Assembly: GCA_003242685.1 (NCBI GenBank)
Contig: QGVD01000084.1
Location: forward strand, 1 to 13,794
DNA: 13,794 bases
From: Pseudomonadota bacterium
GTDB lineage: Bacteria; Pseudomonadota; Gammaproteobacteria; Steroidobacterales; Steroidobacteraceae
Reading direction: 5' to 3'
Shown here: positions 1-7,637 of the stretch, piece by piece
Layout of the letters: the number at the start of each line of letters is the position of its first letter
How positions within the stretch are numbered: the stretch's first letter is position 1
Made by a program: the position numbers and the translations under genes
The notes under the pieces: generated by a model
Database searches by the model: none
What the model saw: the letters and a program-made list of their open reading frames with translations, nothing else
Told to the model about the DNA's origin: nothing

Positions 1-1224
1 TGCGGTCTTTATCCTTTGGTGTTGTGGCGGACCGGCGGGCTCGACGTGCGGCTTCTCGACGACGCCGTGTGCGTGGTCGCCTCTCCCGGTGTGCCGCTCT
101 CCGATCCGTTCTTCGTCGAGGCGCGCCGCCGCGGTCTCGAGGTCGTCGGCGACATCGAGCTCTTCGCCCGGGCCGTCGACGCGCCGGTGGTCGGTGTCAC
201 GGGCACGAACGGCAAGAGCACCGTGACGACGCTCGTCGGCCGCATGGCCGAGCGGGCAGGTCTGCGCGTGCGCGTCGGCGGCAATCTCGGCGAGCCTGCG
301 CTCGATCTCCTCGAAGCCGCGCACGCGGACAGAGAGCGCACCGAGCTCTACGTGCTCGAGCTCTCGAGCTTTCAGCTCGAGGCGACCGACTCGCTCGATC
401 TGAAGGCGGCGGCGGTGCTGAACGTCACTCCGGATCACCTCGATCGCTACGCCACCGTGGAGGAGTACGCCGCTGCGAAGGCGCGCATCTTCGCGCGCTG
501 CGACACGGCGGTGATCAATCTGGACGATCCGCTCGTCGCCGCCATGCCGCGTCCGGGGCAGCGCACGCTCACGTTCTCGCTGCGCGCAGCTATCGGTGCG
601 GACTTCGGGCTCGCCGAACGCACGGACGCGAATCCGCCCGGCTGGTGGCTCACCCGCCGCGGGCAGCCGCTCCTGCCCGTGTCGGCCATGAAGATGAAGG
701 GCATGCACAACGCAGCGAACGCGCTCGCCGCGCTCGCGCTCGGCGAGGCACTCGGCCTTCCGCTCGATGTCATGCTCGAGGAGCTCACCGCGTTCCCGGG
801 GCTCCCGCACCGCGCCGAGTGGGTTGCCGAGATCGGGGGCGTCGCCTACGTCAACGATTCGAAGGGCACGAACGTCGGCGCGACGCTCGCGGCGGTAGCG
901 GGAATGCCGGGTCCCGTCGTGCTCATCGCAGGCGGCGACGGCAAGAACCAGGACTTCTCGCCGCTCAGGGAAGCCTGCCGCGGCAAGGTGCGCCATGCGG
1001 TGCTGATCGGTCGCGATGCGCCCGTCATCGAGCGCGTGCTCGAGGGCGTCTGCTCGACCGAGCGCTGCGCTTCGCTGGAAGAGGCGGTGCGCACCGCGGC
1101 CCGCGCCGCGCGGCCCGGAGACACCGTGCTGCTCTCGCCGGCCTGCGCGAGCCTCGACATGTTCCGTGACTACGCGCATCGCGGCAGCGTCTTCGCGCGC
1201 GCGGTGCAGGAGCTCGCGGCATGA
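1..1224 (+). CDS. murD: UDP-N-acetylmuramoylalanine--D-glutamate ligase MurD (5' truncated)
   Basis: Cytoplasmic Mur ligase that adds D-glutamate to UDP-MurNAc-L-Ala using ATP. The reading frame is open from base 1, so the gene begins upstream; by comparison with E. coli MurD about 43 N-terminal residues (part of the UMP-binding domain) are missing and 407 remain. Visible are VASPGVPLSDP, the ATP loop GTNGKST (fragment residues 68-74), YVLELSSFQLE, the lysine of EYAAAKARIF (residue 160, counterpart of the carbamylated K198 of E. coli), the NALAALAL and FPGLPHRAEWV segments, NDSKGTN, and LLSPACASLD near the C terminus. The stop codon overlaps the ftsW start as ATGA, which suggests translational coupling. 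Identity is secure; only the true start is unseen. Confidence 0.97.
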   Translation, partial: CGLYPLVLWRTGGLDVRLLDDAVCVVASPGVPLSDPFFVEARRRGLEVVGDIELFARAVDAPVVGVTGTNGKSTVTTLVGRMAERAGLRVRVGGNLGEPALDLLEAAHADRERTELYVLELSSFQLEATDSLDLKAAAVLNVTPDHLDRYATVEEYAAAKARIFARCDTAVINLDDPLVAAMPRPGQRTLTFSLRAAIGADFGLAERTDANPPGWWLTRRGQPLLPVSAMKMKGMHNAANALAALALGEALGLPLDVMLEELTAFPGLPHRAEWVAEIGGVAYVNDSKGTNVGATLAAVAGMPGPVVLIAGGDGKNQDFSPLREACRGKVRHAVLIGRDAPVIERVLEGVCSTERCASLEEAVRTAARAARPGDTVLLSPACASLDMFRDYAHRGSVFARAVQELAA

Positions 1225-2450
1225 GCGCGAGACCGCAGAGCATGACGGGTCTCGGCGCGTTCGGCGCGGGGCGCGCGGCCGGCCGCAGCCGGGCGCTGCG
1301 CATCGACACGGTGACCGTCGCGCTCGTACTCGCGCTCACGCTCCTCGGGCTGGTGATGGTGACCTCGGCGTCGATCTCCATCGCGAGCAAGGAGACCGGC
1401 GACGCATTCCTCTATCTCGAGCGTCAGCTCCTGCTCACGGTGATCGGCGCCGCGTGCGCGGCGATCGTGCTGTGCGTGCCGACGGCGCTCATCGAGCGGC
1501 TGTCGATGCCGCTGCTGCTCGTCGCGCTGCTCCTGCTCCTCGCCGTGCTCGTTCCCGGTCTGGGGCACGAAGTGAACGGCAGCCGGCGCTGGCTGCGCCT
1601 GGCGGGCTTCGGCTTCCAGGTTTCCGAGCTCGCACGCGTGCTCGTGCTCGTCTATCTCGCGAGCTACGCGGTCCGTCGCGAGAGCGAGCTGCGCGAGACG
1701 CTTGCGGGCCTCGCACGGCCGCTCGGCGTGCTCACGCTCGCCGCGCTGCTGCTGCTCCTCGAGCCCGACTTCGGTGCGGCCACCGTGCTCTTCGCGACCG
1801 GCTTCGGCGTGCTGTTCCTCGCCGGCGCGAAGCTGCGCTACATGATCGGCGCGATGCTGCTCGCCGCCGCCGGGTTCGCGACGCTCGCGGTCACCTCGAG
1901 CTACCGCATGCGCCGTCTCCTCGCGTTCCTCGATCCGTGGGCCGACCCCTACAACAGCGGCTTCCAGCTCACGCAGTCGCTCATTGCGATCGGCCGCGGC
2001 GAGTGGTTCGGCGTCGGGCTCGGCGAGAGCGTCCAGAAGCTCTTCTATCTGCCGGAAGCGCACACCGACTTCCTGTTCGCGGTGCTCGCGGAGGAGCTCG
2101 GTCTCGTCGGCGTGGCGGTGACGCTGGCGCTCTTCCTCGCGCTCGTGTGGCGCAGCTTCTTCATCGCGCGGCTCGCCGCCGACGCGGGCCTGAAGTTTCC
2201 GGCTTACCTCGCCGCCGGCTTCGGTCTGTGGCTCGGCATCCAGGCGTTCATCAACATCGGCGTGAACATGGGCGTGCTGCCGACCAAGGGTCTCACGCTG
2301 CCGCTCATGAGCTACGGCCGCTCGAGCCTCATCGTGACGCTCGCCTGGGTGGGACTGCTGCTGCGCGTGTACCACGAGGCGGCGCTCGAGACCCGCGGCT
2401 CCGCTTCGCTCCGCGGCCGGCGCGCCGGCGCCGGGGAGTCCGACGAATGA
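1221..2450 (+). CDS. ftsW: Septal peptidoglycan glycosyltransferase FtsW (SEDS family)
   Basis: Polytopic inner-membrane SEDS protein that polymerises lipid II at the septum together with its class B PBP partner, FtsI. It has 409 residues, with a 30-residue arginine-rich cytoplasmic N terminus and then a run of hydrophobic segments (the first near residues 31-53, then about 69-90, 96-112 and onward). Family motifs are present: GFQVSELARV, LLEPDFGAAT, NSGFQLTQSLIAIG, and PEAHTDFLFA with D283 in the place of the catalytic aspartate (E. coli D297). The C-terminal motif that reads SYGGSS in E. coli is SYGRSS here, with an arginine at residue 367. The start overlaps the murD stop (ATGA) and its own stop overlaps murG. 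FtsW is preferred over RodA because of the dcw context. Confidence 0.97.
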   Translation: MSARPQSMTGLGAFGAGRAAGRSRALRIDTVTVALVLALTLLGLVMVTSASISIASKETGDAFLYLERQLLLTVIGAACAAIVLCVPTALIERLSMPLLLVALLLLLAVLVPGLGHEVNGSRRWLRLAGFGFQVSELARVLVLVYLASYAVRRESELRETLAGLARPLGVLTLAALLLLLEPDFGAATVLFATGFGVLFLAGAKLRYMIGAMLLAAAGFATLAVTSSYRMRRLLAFLDPWADPYNSGFQLTQSLIAIGRGEWFGVGLGESVQKLFYLPEAHTDFLFAVLAEELGLVGVAVTLALFLALVWRSFFIARLAADAGLKFPAYLAAGFGLWLGIQAFINIGVNMGVLPTKGLTLPLMSYGRSSLIVTLAWVGLLLRVYHEAALETRGSASLRGRRAGAGESDE

Positions 2451-3535
2451 AGGGGCGTCCCGTGCTGATCATGGCAGGCGGCACAGGCGGTCACGTGTTT
2501 CCGGCGATCGCGCTCGCGCGCGCGCTGCGTGCGCGCTCGCACGAGGTCGTGTGGCTCGGCACCCGGCGCGGGCTCGAGGCGCGCGTCGTGCCTTCCGAGA
2601 GCATTCCCATCGAGTGGATCTCGGTCGGCGGTCTGCGAGGCAAGGGCGTGACGACGCTGCTCCTCGCTCCGTTCCGTCTGCTGCTCGCGCTGTGGCAGTC
2701 GCTGCGCGTGATGTGGAGGCATCGTCCGGCAGTGGTCGTCGGTCTCGGCGGTTTCGTCAGCGGACCCGGGGGCCTCGCCGCGTGGCTCACGGGCCGTCCG
2801 CTCGTCATCCATGAGCAGAACGCCATCGCGGGCTTCACCAACCGGTGCCTGGCGAGGTTCGCGCGCGAAGTGCTCGAAGCCTTCCCCGGCAGCTTCGGTC
2901 CGGGTGTGCGTGCCCGCACGGTCGGCAATCCGGTGCGCGAGGAGATCCGCGCGGTGCCGCCGCCTGCCGAGCGCTTCGCCTCGCGCTCATCCACGGTGAG
3001 GATTCTGGTGATCGGCGGCAGTCAGGGTGCGATGCGCCTCAATGCCGTCGTGCCGTACGCGATCGCCCGCATCGAGGACCGGATCACGTGCGACGTGCTG
3101 CACCAGTCGGGCGAGCGCTGGCTGGAAGCGGCGCGCCAGAACTACGAGACCGCCGGCGTGCGCGCGCGTGTCGTGCCGTTCATCGAAGACATGGCGGAAG
3201 CGTACGCGTGGGCGGATCTCGTCATCTGCCGCGCGGGTGCGCTCACGATCTCGGAGCTCGCGGCGGTCGGCGTCGGCGCGATCCTCGTGCCGTTCCCGGC
3301 CGCGGTCGACGATCACCAGACGCACAACGCGCGCCATCTGGTTCGCGAAGGCGCCGCCGTGCTGATTCCCGATCGCGAGCTCACGGCCGAGCGGCTCTCC
3401 GACGAGCTGCTCCGGCTGTGCACGGATCGCGCGAGGCTCCTCGCGATGGCCGAGCGCGCCCGCGCGCTCGCACGGCCGCAGGCCACCGACGAGCTCGCGG
3501 CCGCGTGTCTGCAGCATGCGAGGAGCGCGGCATGA
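2447..3535 (+). CDS. murG: Undecaprenyl-PP-MurNAc-pentapeptide GlcNAc transferase MurG
   Basis: GT-B glycosyltransferase on the cytoplasmic face of the inner membrane; it transfers GlcNAc from UDP-GlcNAc to lipid I to give lipid II. It has 362 residues, close to E. coli MurG (355). The N-terminal glycine-rich motif MAGGTGGHVFPA is at residues 9-20, followed by VVVGLGGFVSGPG, IHEQNAIAG and VGNPVREEI in the acceptor domain. In the C-terminal nucleotide domain are GGSQGA (190-195), HQSGE, CRAGALTISE (261-270, containing the UDP-GlcNAc-contacting glutamate) and a VPFPAAVDDHQTHNA segment. ATG 2447 overlaps the ftsW stop as ATGA, and the gene end overlaps murC in the same way. Long in-frame extensions upstream are out-of-frame readings of ftsW and were not used. 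Confidence 0.97.
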   Translation: MKGRPVLIMAGGTGGHVFPAIALARALRARSHEVVWLGTRRGLEARVVPSESIPIEWISVGGLRGKGVTTLLLAPFRLLLALWQSLRVMWRHRPAVVVGLGGFVSGPGGLAAWLTGRPLVIHEQNAIAGFTNRCLARFAREVLEAFPGSFGPGVRARTVGNPVREEIRAVPPPAERFASRSSTVRILVIGGSQGAMRLNAVVPYAIARIEDRITCDVLHQSGERWLEAARQNYETAGVRARVVPFIEDMAEAYAWADLVICRAGALTISELAAVGVGAILVPFPAAVDDHQTHNARHLVREGAAVLIPDRELTAERLSDELLRLCTDRARLLAMAERARALARPQATDELAAACLQHARSAA

Positions 3536-4983
3536 GCGCACCCGTCGAACGCATGCGCCGGATCAACACGATCCACTTCGTCGGGATCGGCGGCAGCGGC
3601 ATGGGCGGCATCGCCGAGGTGCTCCTCAACCTCGGATACAGCGTGCAGGGCTCGGACCTCAGGCCCAATCCCGTCACGCAGCGTCTCGAGAAGCTCGGCG
3701 CCCGCATCGCCATCGGTCACGACGCGCGCAACGTGCAGGGTGCGGACGTCGTGGTCGTCTCGAGCGCCGTCGCGCGGGACAACGTGGAAGTGCAGGCCGC
3801 GCTCGAGCAGCGCATTCCCGTCGTGCCGCGCGCGGAGATGCTCGGCGAGCTGATGCGCTTCCGTTACTCGATCGCGGTCGCCGGCACGCACGGCAAGACC
3901 ACGACGACGAGCCTCGTCGCGAGCATCCTCGCGGAAGGGGGCGAGGATCCGACGTTCGTCATCGGCGGGCGCCTCAAGAGCGCCGGCAGCAACGCGCGGC
4001 TCGGCGCGGGACGCTACCTCGTCGCCGAGGCGGACGAGAGCGACGCGTCGTTCACGCACCTGCAGCCGTTCATCGCGATCGTCACGAACATCGACAACGA
4101 TCACCTCGTCACGCACGAGGGAGACTTCGAGCGTCTCAAGCACAGCTTCGTCGAGTTCCTGCACAACCTGCCGTTCTACGGTCTCGCGGTGCTGTGCTAC
4201 GACGACGAGAACGTGCGCAGCATCCTGCCGGACGTCAGCCGCCCGGTCGTCACGTACGGGCTGGACGAGGCTGCCGACGTGCGCGCGGTGAACGTGAGCC
4301 GCGAGGGTCTGAGGACGCGCTTCGACGTGCTGCGCTCGGGCGTCGGTACGGAATCCTCGGGCAGCGCACCGCTGCCGGTGGTGCTCAATCTGCCGGGCAC
4401 GCACAACGTGAGGAATGCGCTCGCGGCCATCGCCGTCGCGACCGAGGTCGGCATCTCCGACGAAGCGATCCAGAGGGCGCTGGCGGGCTTTCAGGGCATC
4501 GATCGCAGGCTGCAGCACGTAGGCGACGTGGAGACGCACGCCGGACGCATCACGATCGTCGACGACTACGGTCATCACCCGACCGAGATCGCCGCGACGC
4601 TCGAGGCGGTGCGCCAGGGCTATCCGGGACGGCGCCTCGTGCTCGCGTTCCAGCCGCACCGCTACACGCGCACGCGGGATCTCATCGACGACTTCGGCAA
4701 GGTGCTCTCCGCCGCCGATGCGCTGCTCGTGACCGAGGTGTACTCGGCCGGCGAAGCGCCGATCGCCGGTGCGGACGGACGCGCGATCTGCCGGGCAGTG
4801 CGCACGCGCGGTCAGGTGGAGCCCGTGTTCGTCGAGAAGGTCGAGGAGCTCGCCGACGCGCTCCGGGACGTCATCCGCGCGGACGACGTGGTGCTGACGA
4901 TGGGCGCCGGGAACATCGGTGCGGTCGCGCAGGGTCTTCCCGCGCGTCTCGCGGAAGCTGCCGGACGCCGGAGGTCGTCGTGA
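3532..4983 (+). CDS. murC: UDP-N-acetylmuramate--L-alanine ligase MurC
   Basis: First amino-acid-adding Mur ligase; joins L-Ala to UDP-MurNAc with ATP. It has 483 residues, near the usual 475-490. The dinucleotide-like loop GIGGSGMGG (18-26) opens the UMP-binding domain. The ATP loop GTHGKTTTTS starts at residue 118, followed by EADESDASF and the VTNIDNDHL motif of the central domain. NLPGTHNVRNALAA and DDYGHHPTEI (344-353) mark the boundary to the C-terminal domain, with FQPHRYTRT after it. The start overlaps the murG stop by ATGA. The end overlaps the GTG start of murB by GTGA. The typical MurC sequence and length leave little doubt. Confidence 0.97.
   Translation: MSAPVERMRRINTIHFVGIGGSGMGGIAEVLLNLGYSVQGSDLRPNPVTQRLEKLGARIAIGHDARNVQGADVVVVSSAVARDNVEVQAALEQRIPVVPRAEMLGELMRFRYSIAVAGTHGKTTTTSLVASILAEGGEDPTFVIGGRLKSAGSNARLGAGRYLVAEADESDASFTHLQPFIAIVTNIDNDHLVTHEGDFERLKHSFVEFLHNLPFYGLAVLCYDDENVRSILPDVSRPVVTYGLDEAADVRAVNVSREGLRTRFDVLRSGVGTESSGSAPLPVVLNLPGTHNVRNALAAIAVATEVGISDEAIQRALAGFQGIDRRLQHVGDVETHAGRITIVDDYGHHPTEIAATLEAVRQGYPGRRLVLAFQPHRYTRTRDLIDDFGKVLSAADALLVTEVYSAGEAPIAGADGRAICRAVRTRGQVEPVFVEKVEELADALRDVIRADDVVLTMGAGNIGAVAQGLPARLAEAAGRRRSS
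4970..4974 (+). promoter_or_regulatory. Shine-Dalgarno GGAGG that supports the GTG start of murB
   Basis: GGAGG inside the last codons of murC lies 5 bases before GTG 4980. The alternative ATG at 5007 has no comparable ribosome site upstream, so the overlapping GTG start is preferred. Confidence 0.7.
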
Positions 4984-5876
4984 CCGTGGCCGTGGCACCC
5001 GAGTTCATGCCGCGCGTACGGCGCGACGAGCCGATGAGCCGCCACACCTCGTGGCACGTCGGCGGTCCCGCGGACGTGTTCTTCACGCCGCGCGACCGCG
5101 ACGATCTCGCGGCGTTCCTGCGCTCGCTGCCGGCCGGCGTGCCGATCTACTGGGTCGGTCTCGGCAGCAATCTGCTCGTGCGCGACGGCGGACTGCGCGG
5201 CGTCGTCGTGTGCACGAGCGGCACGCTCGAGCGGCTCGAGCGCATCGACGAGACGACCGTCTACGGCGAAGCGGGCGTTCCGTGCGCGCGCGTGGCCAGG
5301 CAGTGCGTCAGATGGGGACTGGGGCCTGCGGAATTCTTCGCGGGCATTCCGGGAACGCTCGGCGGAGCGCTCGCGATGAACGCCGGTGCGTTCGGCGGTG
5401 AGACGTGGCGTCACGTGATCGAAGTGGAAACGATCGATCGCGGCGGAAACTTTCGCACGCGTGCGGCGTCGGAGTACCGGGTCGGCTATCGGCACGTCGA
5501 GCCGCCCAGCGAAGAAGAGTGGTTCATCGCCGCGCGCCTGCGCTTCGAGCGCAGGCCCGGTACGAACGATGCCGAGGTGCGCGAGCTGCTCGCGCGGCGT
5601 CGCGCCTCTCAGCCGATCGGCGAATGGAGCTGCGGCTCCGTCTTCACCAATCCGCCCGGCGATCACGCTGCGCGCCTCATCGAGGCCGCGGGGCTCAAGG
5701 GATTTCGAATCGGAGATGCTTCGGTGTCAGGGAAGCACGCGAACTTCATCATCAATCACGGAAATGCGAGCGCCGCTGACATCGAGCGGCTGATCGCGCA
5801 CGTGCAGTCGGTGGTCGAACGCACGCACGGCGTGCGGCTCGTGCCCGAGGTCCGCATCGTGGGGGAGGCCGTCTGA
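4980..5876 (+). CDS. murB: UDP-N-acetylenolpyruvoylglucosamine reductase MurB (short, type II)
   Basis: FAD-dependent reductase that turns UDP-GlcNAc-enolpyruvate into UDP-MurNAc with NADPH. Starting at GTG 4980 it has 298 residues, shorter than E. coli MurB (342) and in the range of type II enzymes that lack the extra tyrosine loop. Motifs in order are SWHVGGPADVFF, the FAD-binding GLGSNLLVRDGG, FFAGIPGTLGGALAMNAGAF, YRVGYR, SCGSVFTNP (the serine at residue 220 is the likely proton donor), GKHANFIINHGNASAADI and LVPEVRIVGEAV with E290. The GTG start overlaps the murC stop and is served by GGAGG at 4970-4974. The stop overlaps the ddl start (TGATG). In E. coli murB lies outside the dcw cluster, so its place here is a lineage marker. 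Confidence 0.95.
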   Translation: MTVAVAPEFMPRVRRDEPMSRHTSWHVGGPADVFFTPRDRDDLAAFLRSLPAGVPIYWVGLGSNLLVRDGGLRGVVVCTSGTLERLERIDETTVYGEAGVPCARVARQCVRWGLGPAEFFAGIPGTLGGALAMNAGAFGGETWRHVIEVETIDRGGNFRTRAASEYRVGYRHVEPPSEEEWFIAARLRFERRPGTNDAEVRELLARRRASQPIGEWSCGSVFTNPPGDHAARLIEAAGLKGFRIGDASVSGKHANFIINHGNASAADIERLIAHVQSVVERTHGVRLVPEVRIVGEAV

Positions 5877-6850
5877 TGCGCCTGAAGCACGACCCATCGG
5901 CGCTGCGCCGGGTGACGGATCCGAAGGAATTCGGACGCGTCGCCGTGCTCTTCGGCGGCACGTCGACGGAGCGCGAGATCTCGCTGCTCACCGGCAGGGC
6001 GGTGCTCGCGGCGCTCGAGCGCCGCGGCGTCGATGCGCACGCCTTCGATCCGGGCGAGCGGCCGCTCACGGATCTCGTGTCGCAGGGTTTCGATCGCGTG
6101 TGGATCGCGCTGCACGGTCCCGGCGGCGAGGACGGAACGCTTCAGGGCGCGCTCGAGTACCTCGGCGTGCCCTACACGGGCAGCGGCGTCGCCGGCTCCG
6201 CGATCGCGATGGACAAGGTGCGCACGAAGCGCCTCGCGCAGTCGGTCGGAATCCCGACGCCCGACTACGTGGTGCTCACCGGTGCGCAGGATTTCGATCT
6301 CGCGCTCGAGCGCCTCGGGCTGCCGCTCATCGTGAAGCCGGGCACTCAGGGGTCGAGCGTCGGCATGACGAAGGTCGAGCGCGCGGAGGATCTCGCCGAG
6401 GCGTTCCGCGTCGCGCGCGCGGTCGACCGATCCGTGCTCGCGGAGAAGTGGATCACGGGTGCCGAGTACACGGTGGCGATCCTGCACGATCGCGCGCTGC
6501 CGTCGATCCGCATCGAGACGCCGAAGACCTTCTACGACTACGAGGCGAAGTACTTCCGCGACGACACGCGTTACATCTGCCCCTCGGGGCTGTCACAGCC
6601 CGCCGAGGAACATCTCGGAAATCTCGCGCTCGCGACCTTCGAGGCGGTCGGCGCCGAAGGATGGGGCCGCGTGGATTTCATGATGGACGCGACCGGCCGG
6701 CCGCTCCTCCTCGAGATCAACACGGTGCCGGGCATGACCGATCACAGCCTCGTACCCGTGGCGGCGCGGGCGTCCGGCATCGACTTCGACGAGCTCGTCT
6801 GGCGCGTGCTCGAGACGAGCTTCGTGCGCGTACCTGACAAGGAGAAATGA
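5876..6850 (+). CDS. ddl: D-alanine--D-alanine ligase (DdlB type)
   Basis: ATP-grasp ligase that makes the D-Ala-D-Ala dipeptide used by MurF. It has 324 residues, with about 17 extra N-terminal residues compared with E. coli DdlB (306). The substrate motif GGTSTEREISL contains E32 (E. coli E15). LHGPGGEDGT and GSSVGM (from residue 159) follow. YDYEAKY ends in Y226, the counterpart of E. coli Y216, which marks a D-Ala-D-Ala rather than a D-Ala-D-lactate ligase. The metal-binding residues are D267 in GRVDFMMD, and E280 and N282 in LLLEINTVPGMT. The start overlaps the murB stop by one base. The gene ends 4 bases before ftsQ. Confidence 0.96.
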   Translation: MRLKHDPSALRRVTDPKEFGRVAVLFGGTSTEREISLLTGRAVLAALERRGVDAHAFDPGERPLTDLVSQGFDRVWIALHGPGGEDGTLQGALEYLGVPYTGSGVAGSAIAMDKVRTKRLAQSVGIPTPDYVVLTGAQDFDLALERLGLPLIVKPGTQGSSVGMTKVERAEDLAEAFRVARAVDRSVLAEKWITGAEYTVAILHDRALPSIRIETPKTFYDYEAKYFRDDTRYICPSGLSQPAEEHLGNLALATFEAVGAEGWGRVDFMMDATGRPLLLEINTVPGMTDHSLVPVAARASGIDFDELVWRVLETSFVRVPDKEK

Positions 6851-6854
6851 CGCG

Positions 6855-7637
6855 ATGTGGGGTCGCCCGAAGAATCGACGCAGAAGCTCCGCGCGGCGCT
6901 GGCGCCTGCCGGCGCTCGACTGGCGGCGGCTCGCGGTATCGACGCTGAGCCTCGCAGCCGTCGCCGGCGCCGCAGCCGCGATCGTCTGGACACTCGATCA
7001 GCCGATCCGGACGGTGTCGGTGGAAGGCCGTTTCCAGCGCGTCTCGCCTGCCGAGGTGGAGCGCGCCGTCAAGCGCGCGGCGTACGGCGCGGGCCTCATC
7101 AGCGTGGATCTCGATGCCGTGCGCAGGGAGCTGAGCTCCGTGCCGTGGGTGGATTCGGTGACCGTCCAGCGGCGCTGGCCGAGAGGGCTGCACGTCGTGA
7201 TCGTCGAGCAGGTGGCGGCGGCGCGCTGGGGTGAGAGCGGGCTGCTCAACACGCGCGGCGAGCTCTTCGTGAGCGACGCGCGCCACATTCCGCCCGAGCT
7301 CGCGCGGCTCGAGGGACCGCCGGGCACGGAAGGAATCGTCGCGCAGCGCTATCTCGCGGCGCAGGGCCGGCTCGTCGAGGCGGGCATGCGCCTCACGGCG
7401 ATGCGCCTCGACGAGCGCGGCGCGTGGGAATTCGATCTCGACAACGGAGTGACGGTGCGGCTCGGACGGCGCCAGGTGGACGAGCGCTTCGAGCAGTTCC
7501 TCGCCACGGCGCTCAAGCTCGTCACGCAGCGCGCTTCCGACATCGCCTATGTCGACATGCGGTACACGAACGGGTTCGCCATCGGCTGGCGCAACGGTTC
7601 GACTCGTCCCGGCGGGAGAGAAGATCGGGATGCGTAA
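6855..7637 (+). CDS. ftsQ: Cell division protein FtsQ (DivIB family)
   Basis: Bitopic inner-membrane divisome protein that recruits FtsB/FtsL and helps control septal synthesis. It has 260 residues: a basic cytoplasmic tail (residues 1-25, rich in Arg), one transmembrane helix at about 27-47, then a periplasmic POTRA domain from about 51 (IRTVSVEGRFQRV, through the PWVDSVTVQRRWP segment) and a beta domain with GLLNTRGELF, LDNGVTVRLGR and a C-terminal VDMRYTNGFAIGW strand, all typical of FtsQ. An AAGGAG sequence at 6839-6844 lies 10 bases before ATG 6855. The last 8 bases overlap ftsA. The sequence family is variable, so the assignment rests on architecture and position as well as motifs. Confidence 0.95.
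   Translation: MWGRPKNRRRSSARRWRLPALDWRRLAVSTLSLAAVAGAAAAIVWTLDQPIRTVSVEGRFQRVSPAEVERAVKRAAYGAGLISVDLDAVRRELSSVPWVDSVTVQRRWPRGLHVVIVEQVAAARWGESGLLNTRGELFVSDARHIPPELARLEGPPGTEGIVAQRYLAAQGRLVEAGMRLTAMRLDERGAWEFDLDNGVTVRLGRRQVDERFEQFLATALKLVTQRASDIAYVDMRYTNGFAIGWRNGSTRPGGREDRDA

Noticed and set aside
1170..2375. 401-codon open frame on the minus strand
   Set aside because: It lies antisense to ftsW; its Glu/Arg-rich, low-complexity product has no recognisable domain and is typical of the antisense reading of GC-rich genes.
1016..2446. In-frame upstream extension of murG giving an 839-residue reading
   Set aside because: The extra part reads murD and ftsW out of frame; true MurG homology starts at 2447.
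3313..4998. 561-codon open frame on the minus strand
   Set aside because: It is antisense to murC and the murG end, with Arg/Asp/Val-rich translation and no family motifs.
7549..7629. Longer ftsA start inside ftsQ
   Set aside because: The 27 extra residues read ftsQ out of frame and precede a normal FtsA N terminus; ATG 7630 fits the family length.
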